From: Pseudomonadota bacterium
GTDB taxonomy: Bacteria; Pseudomonadota; Alphaproteobacteria; Rhizobiales; Xanthobacteraceae
Reading direction: 5' to 3'
Assembly (NCBI GenBank): GCA_023390695.1
Contig: JAEWCJ010000326.1
Coordinates: forward strand, 1-6,017
DNA length: 6,017 nt
Position 1 is the first letter of the stretch. Each line of letters begins with the position of its first letter. The notes under the pieces are model-generated. The model had not been told where the DNA came from. It was given only the letters and a program-made list of their open reading frames with translations, and ran no database searches. Positions 5,317 to 6,017 of the stretch are shown here, piece after piece. The position numbers and the translations under genes are program-made.

Positions 5317-5442
5317 CGCGGTTGATTTTGCCGGTTTCTAACCGCGGCACCAACGCATCGGTACGCGTAGCATCTGACCCATTCCCGGCCTGTCTGAAAT
5401 CCTCCCAGGATGAGAGGCCCGGCTCCGCGCCGGGCCTCTTTT
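5317..5442 (+). ncRNA. Candidate small RNA with CCTCCC loop, ending in an orphan intrinsic terminator
   Basis: An intrinsic terminator at 5413-5442 points to the + direction, yet no + strand gene precedes it: the gene to the left runs the other way and starts at 5154. Upstream of the terminator are a hairpin CCGCGGTT-type stem (CGCGGTT 5317-5323 with AACCGCG 5340-5346) and a compact stem-loop ATCCT-CCC-AGGAT (5399-5411). The second carries CCTCCC (5401-5406), a sequence able to pair with Shine-Dalgarno sites. Several alphaproteobacterial small RNAs (for example the cuckoo/CcsR and alpha-r14 groups) show CCUCC-type loops next to a terminator, though I cannot place this in a named family. The 5' end is a guess from structure; no convincing promoter was found. 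It could instead be an attenuator in the leader of the histone-like gene. Confidence 0.4.
5413..5442 (+). terminator. Rho-independent terminator, + strand
   Basis: AGAGGCCCGGC (5413-5423) pairs perfectly over 11 bp with GCCGGGCCTCT (5429-5439), with the 5-base loop TCCGC. A TTTT tract (5439-5442) follows immediately on the + strand, with no comparable T run on the minus side, so it acts left to right. It is the best-formed terminator in the window, and it lies 93 bp before the histone-like start codon. Confidence 0.85.
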
Positions 5443-5535
5443 CGCACGAGGGTTGATCCGACTCAAAGCGAGCGACAGACTCAGAATAATTGTTATAGGT
5501 ATTGCGGCACGCTGAGGTGCGTTGGGGGGACTATC

Positions 5536-6015
5536 ATGGCCAGATCTGTTCGGAAAAAATCGAAGTCGGTTCGGAAGACATCCAAGAAGGCGGCAGCACG
5601 CAAGGCGTCCCGCAAGACGGCGCCGGCACGCGCCAAGAAAGCCAAGCGCAAGGCGAAGGCCGCCTCGCGTCGCAAGAGCGCCAGGCCGGCGGCACGAAAG
5701 TCGGCAGCCAAGGCGAGAGCCAAGAAATCCGTCAAAAAGTCGGTGAAGAAGGCTGCCAAAAAGTCCGCCAGGAAATCGGTGAAGGCGGCTGCGAGGAAGA
5801 AGACGGCGGCGCGGAAGACGGCGAAAAAGGCGGTGCGGCGGTCGCGCGCGAAGCCGAAATCCTTCAGGGATTCCTTTATGGGTGCGGTCTCGACGGTGGT
5901 GGACACGATCAGGGAGACCGACGACCTCCGCAACCGCATGGAGCCGCCGGGAACGTCCGAAACCGCCGAGCGGTTTGGGCCGGCCGCCATCCGCCGGGTG
6001 CGCGGCGATTTTTGA
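5536..6015 (+). CDS. Histone H1-like Lys/Ala-rich DNA-binding protein
   Basis: This 159-residue protein is bipartite. Residues 1-109 are an extremely basic low-complexity region of Lys, Arg, Ala and Ser, with 51 Lys/Arg and no acidic residue, built from repeated KKSVKK, KKAAKK and AARK units like eukaryotic H1 tails and bacterial Hc1/AlgP-type proteins. Residues 110-159 are different: an amphipathic stretch (FRDSFMGAVSTVVDTIRETD 110-129), then a Pro/Gly turn and RFGPAAIRRVRGDF. The basic part should bind and compact DNA non-specifically in the nucleoid; the tail may mediate self-association or contact a partner. ATG 5536 is chosen because a GGGGGGA ribosome-binding site lies 5 bases upstream. 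An in-frame ATG at 5410 would start inside the terminator stem. Repetitive codons such as AAGTCGGTGAAG recur, suggesting growth by internal duplication. The gene is complete, with its stop two bases before the window end. Confidence 0.85.
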   Translation: MARSVRKKSKSVRKTSKKAAARKASRKTAPARAKKAKRKAKAASRRKSARPAARKSAAKARAKKSVKKSVKKAAKKSARKSVKAAARKKTAARKTAKKAVRRSRAKPKSFRDSFMGAVSTVVDTIRETDDLRNRMEPPGTSETAERFGPAAIRRVRGDF

Positions 6016-6017
6016 GG

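Larger units (their letters stand above)
5155..5535. other. 381-bp divergent intergenic region with regulatory and RNA signals, no protein gene
   Basis: No supportable protein gene lies here. From left to right it contains the PRC-barrel ribosome-binding site, two minus-strand EcfG-like promoters (5185-5210, 5246-5270) and a GGCCGG/CCGGCC hairpin (5281-5286 with 5294-5299). It also contains a putative small RNA ending in a + strand terminator (about 5317-5442). Last comes an AT-rich patch (5484-5503) before the histone-like gene, probably part of that gene's promoter, although no clean -35/-10 pair could be picked. Confidence 0.6.

Noticed and set aside
5303..5341. A 12-codon open frame ATG GGG ATG ATG ... 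TAA as a leader peptide
   Set aside because: It has no proper ribosome-binding site, no run of regulatory codons, and it overlaps the putative small RNA stem. It is too short to support.
5317..5442. tRNA or signal-recognition-particle RNA in the intergenic region
   Set aside because: There is no cloverleaf, no T-loop GTTCRA motif and no conserved SRP loop sequence.
5410..5535. Upstream in-frame ATG extending the histone-like protein by 42 residues
   Set aside because: It begins inside the + strand terminator hairpin region and is not Lys-rich. ATG 5536 has a good ribosome-binding site.

Overview
This GC-rich window looks like chromosome from an alphaproteobacterium of the order Hyphomicrobiales (Bradyrhizobium/Rhodopseudomonas/Afipia-like). 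The reasons are an Omp25/Omp31-type small beta-barrel porin, a cytosolic globin-coupled chemoreceptor, a YciE/DUF892 ferritin-like protein, a PRC-barrel periplasmic protein, a histone-H1-like Lys/Ala-rich protein, and several sites resembling the alphaproteobacterial general-stress (EcfG/RpoE2) promoter. The assignment is made by eye, without database searches. I see no mobile element, CRISPR array, rRNA or tRNA.

Layout. Positions 1-135 hold the tail of an unidentified + strand gene. A perfect 12-bp hairpin separates it from a convergent outer-membrane beta-barrel gene (224-931, -). A 309-bp divergent intergenic region follows, holding an 11-bp direct repeat and a small palindrome, and then an AraC-family regulator (1241-2227, +). 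Next is a soluble methyl-accepting chemotaxis protein with an N-terminal protoglobin-like domain (2405-3745, +). Only 4 bp away, and convergent with it, is a DUF892 ferritin-like gene (3750-4247, -).

The ferritin-like gene is divergent from a 68-residue ribbon-helix-helix protein (4403-4609, +). The 155 bp between them contains two face-to-face EcfG-like promoters that overlap. A hairpin separates the ribbon-helix-helix gene from a convergent exported PRC-barrel gene (4717-5154, -). That gene has two candidate EcfG-like promoters in a 381-bp intergenic region. The same region also contains an intrinsic terminator pointing in the + direction with no + strand gene before it, which suggests an unannotated small RNA. 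A histone-H1-like gene (5536-6015, +) closes the window.

Reading of the whole. The right half (about 3750-6015) looks like a loose stress and stationary-phase neighbourhood: a ferritin-like protein, an envelope PRC-barrel protein, a small DNA-binding protein and a DNA-compacting protein, with two of the intergenic regions carrying putative general-stress promoters. The left half pairs an envelope porin with a divergent regulator. The items most worth checking are the chemoreceptor globin domain, which has apparently lost its haem ligand, the possible small RNA ending at 5442, and the overlapping divergent stress promoters.
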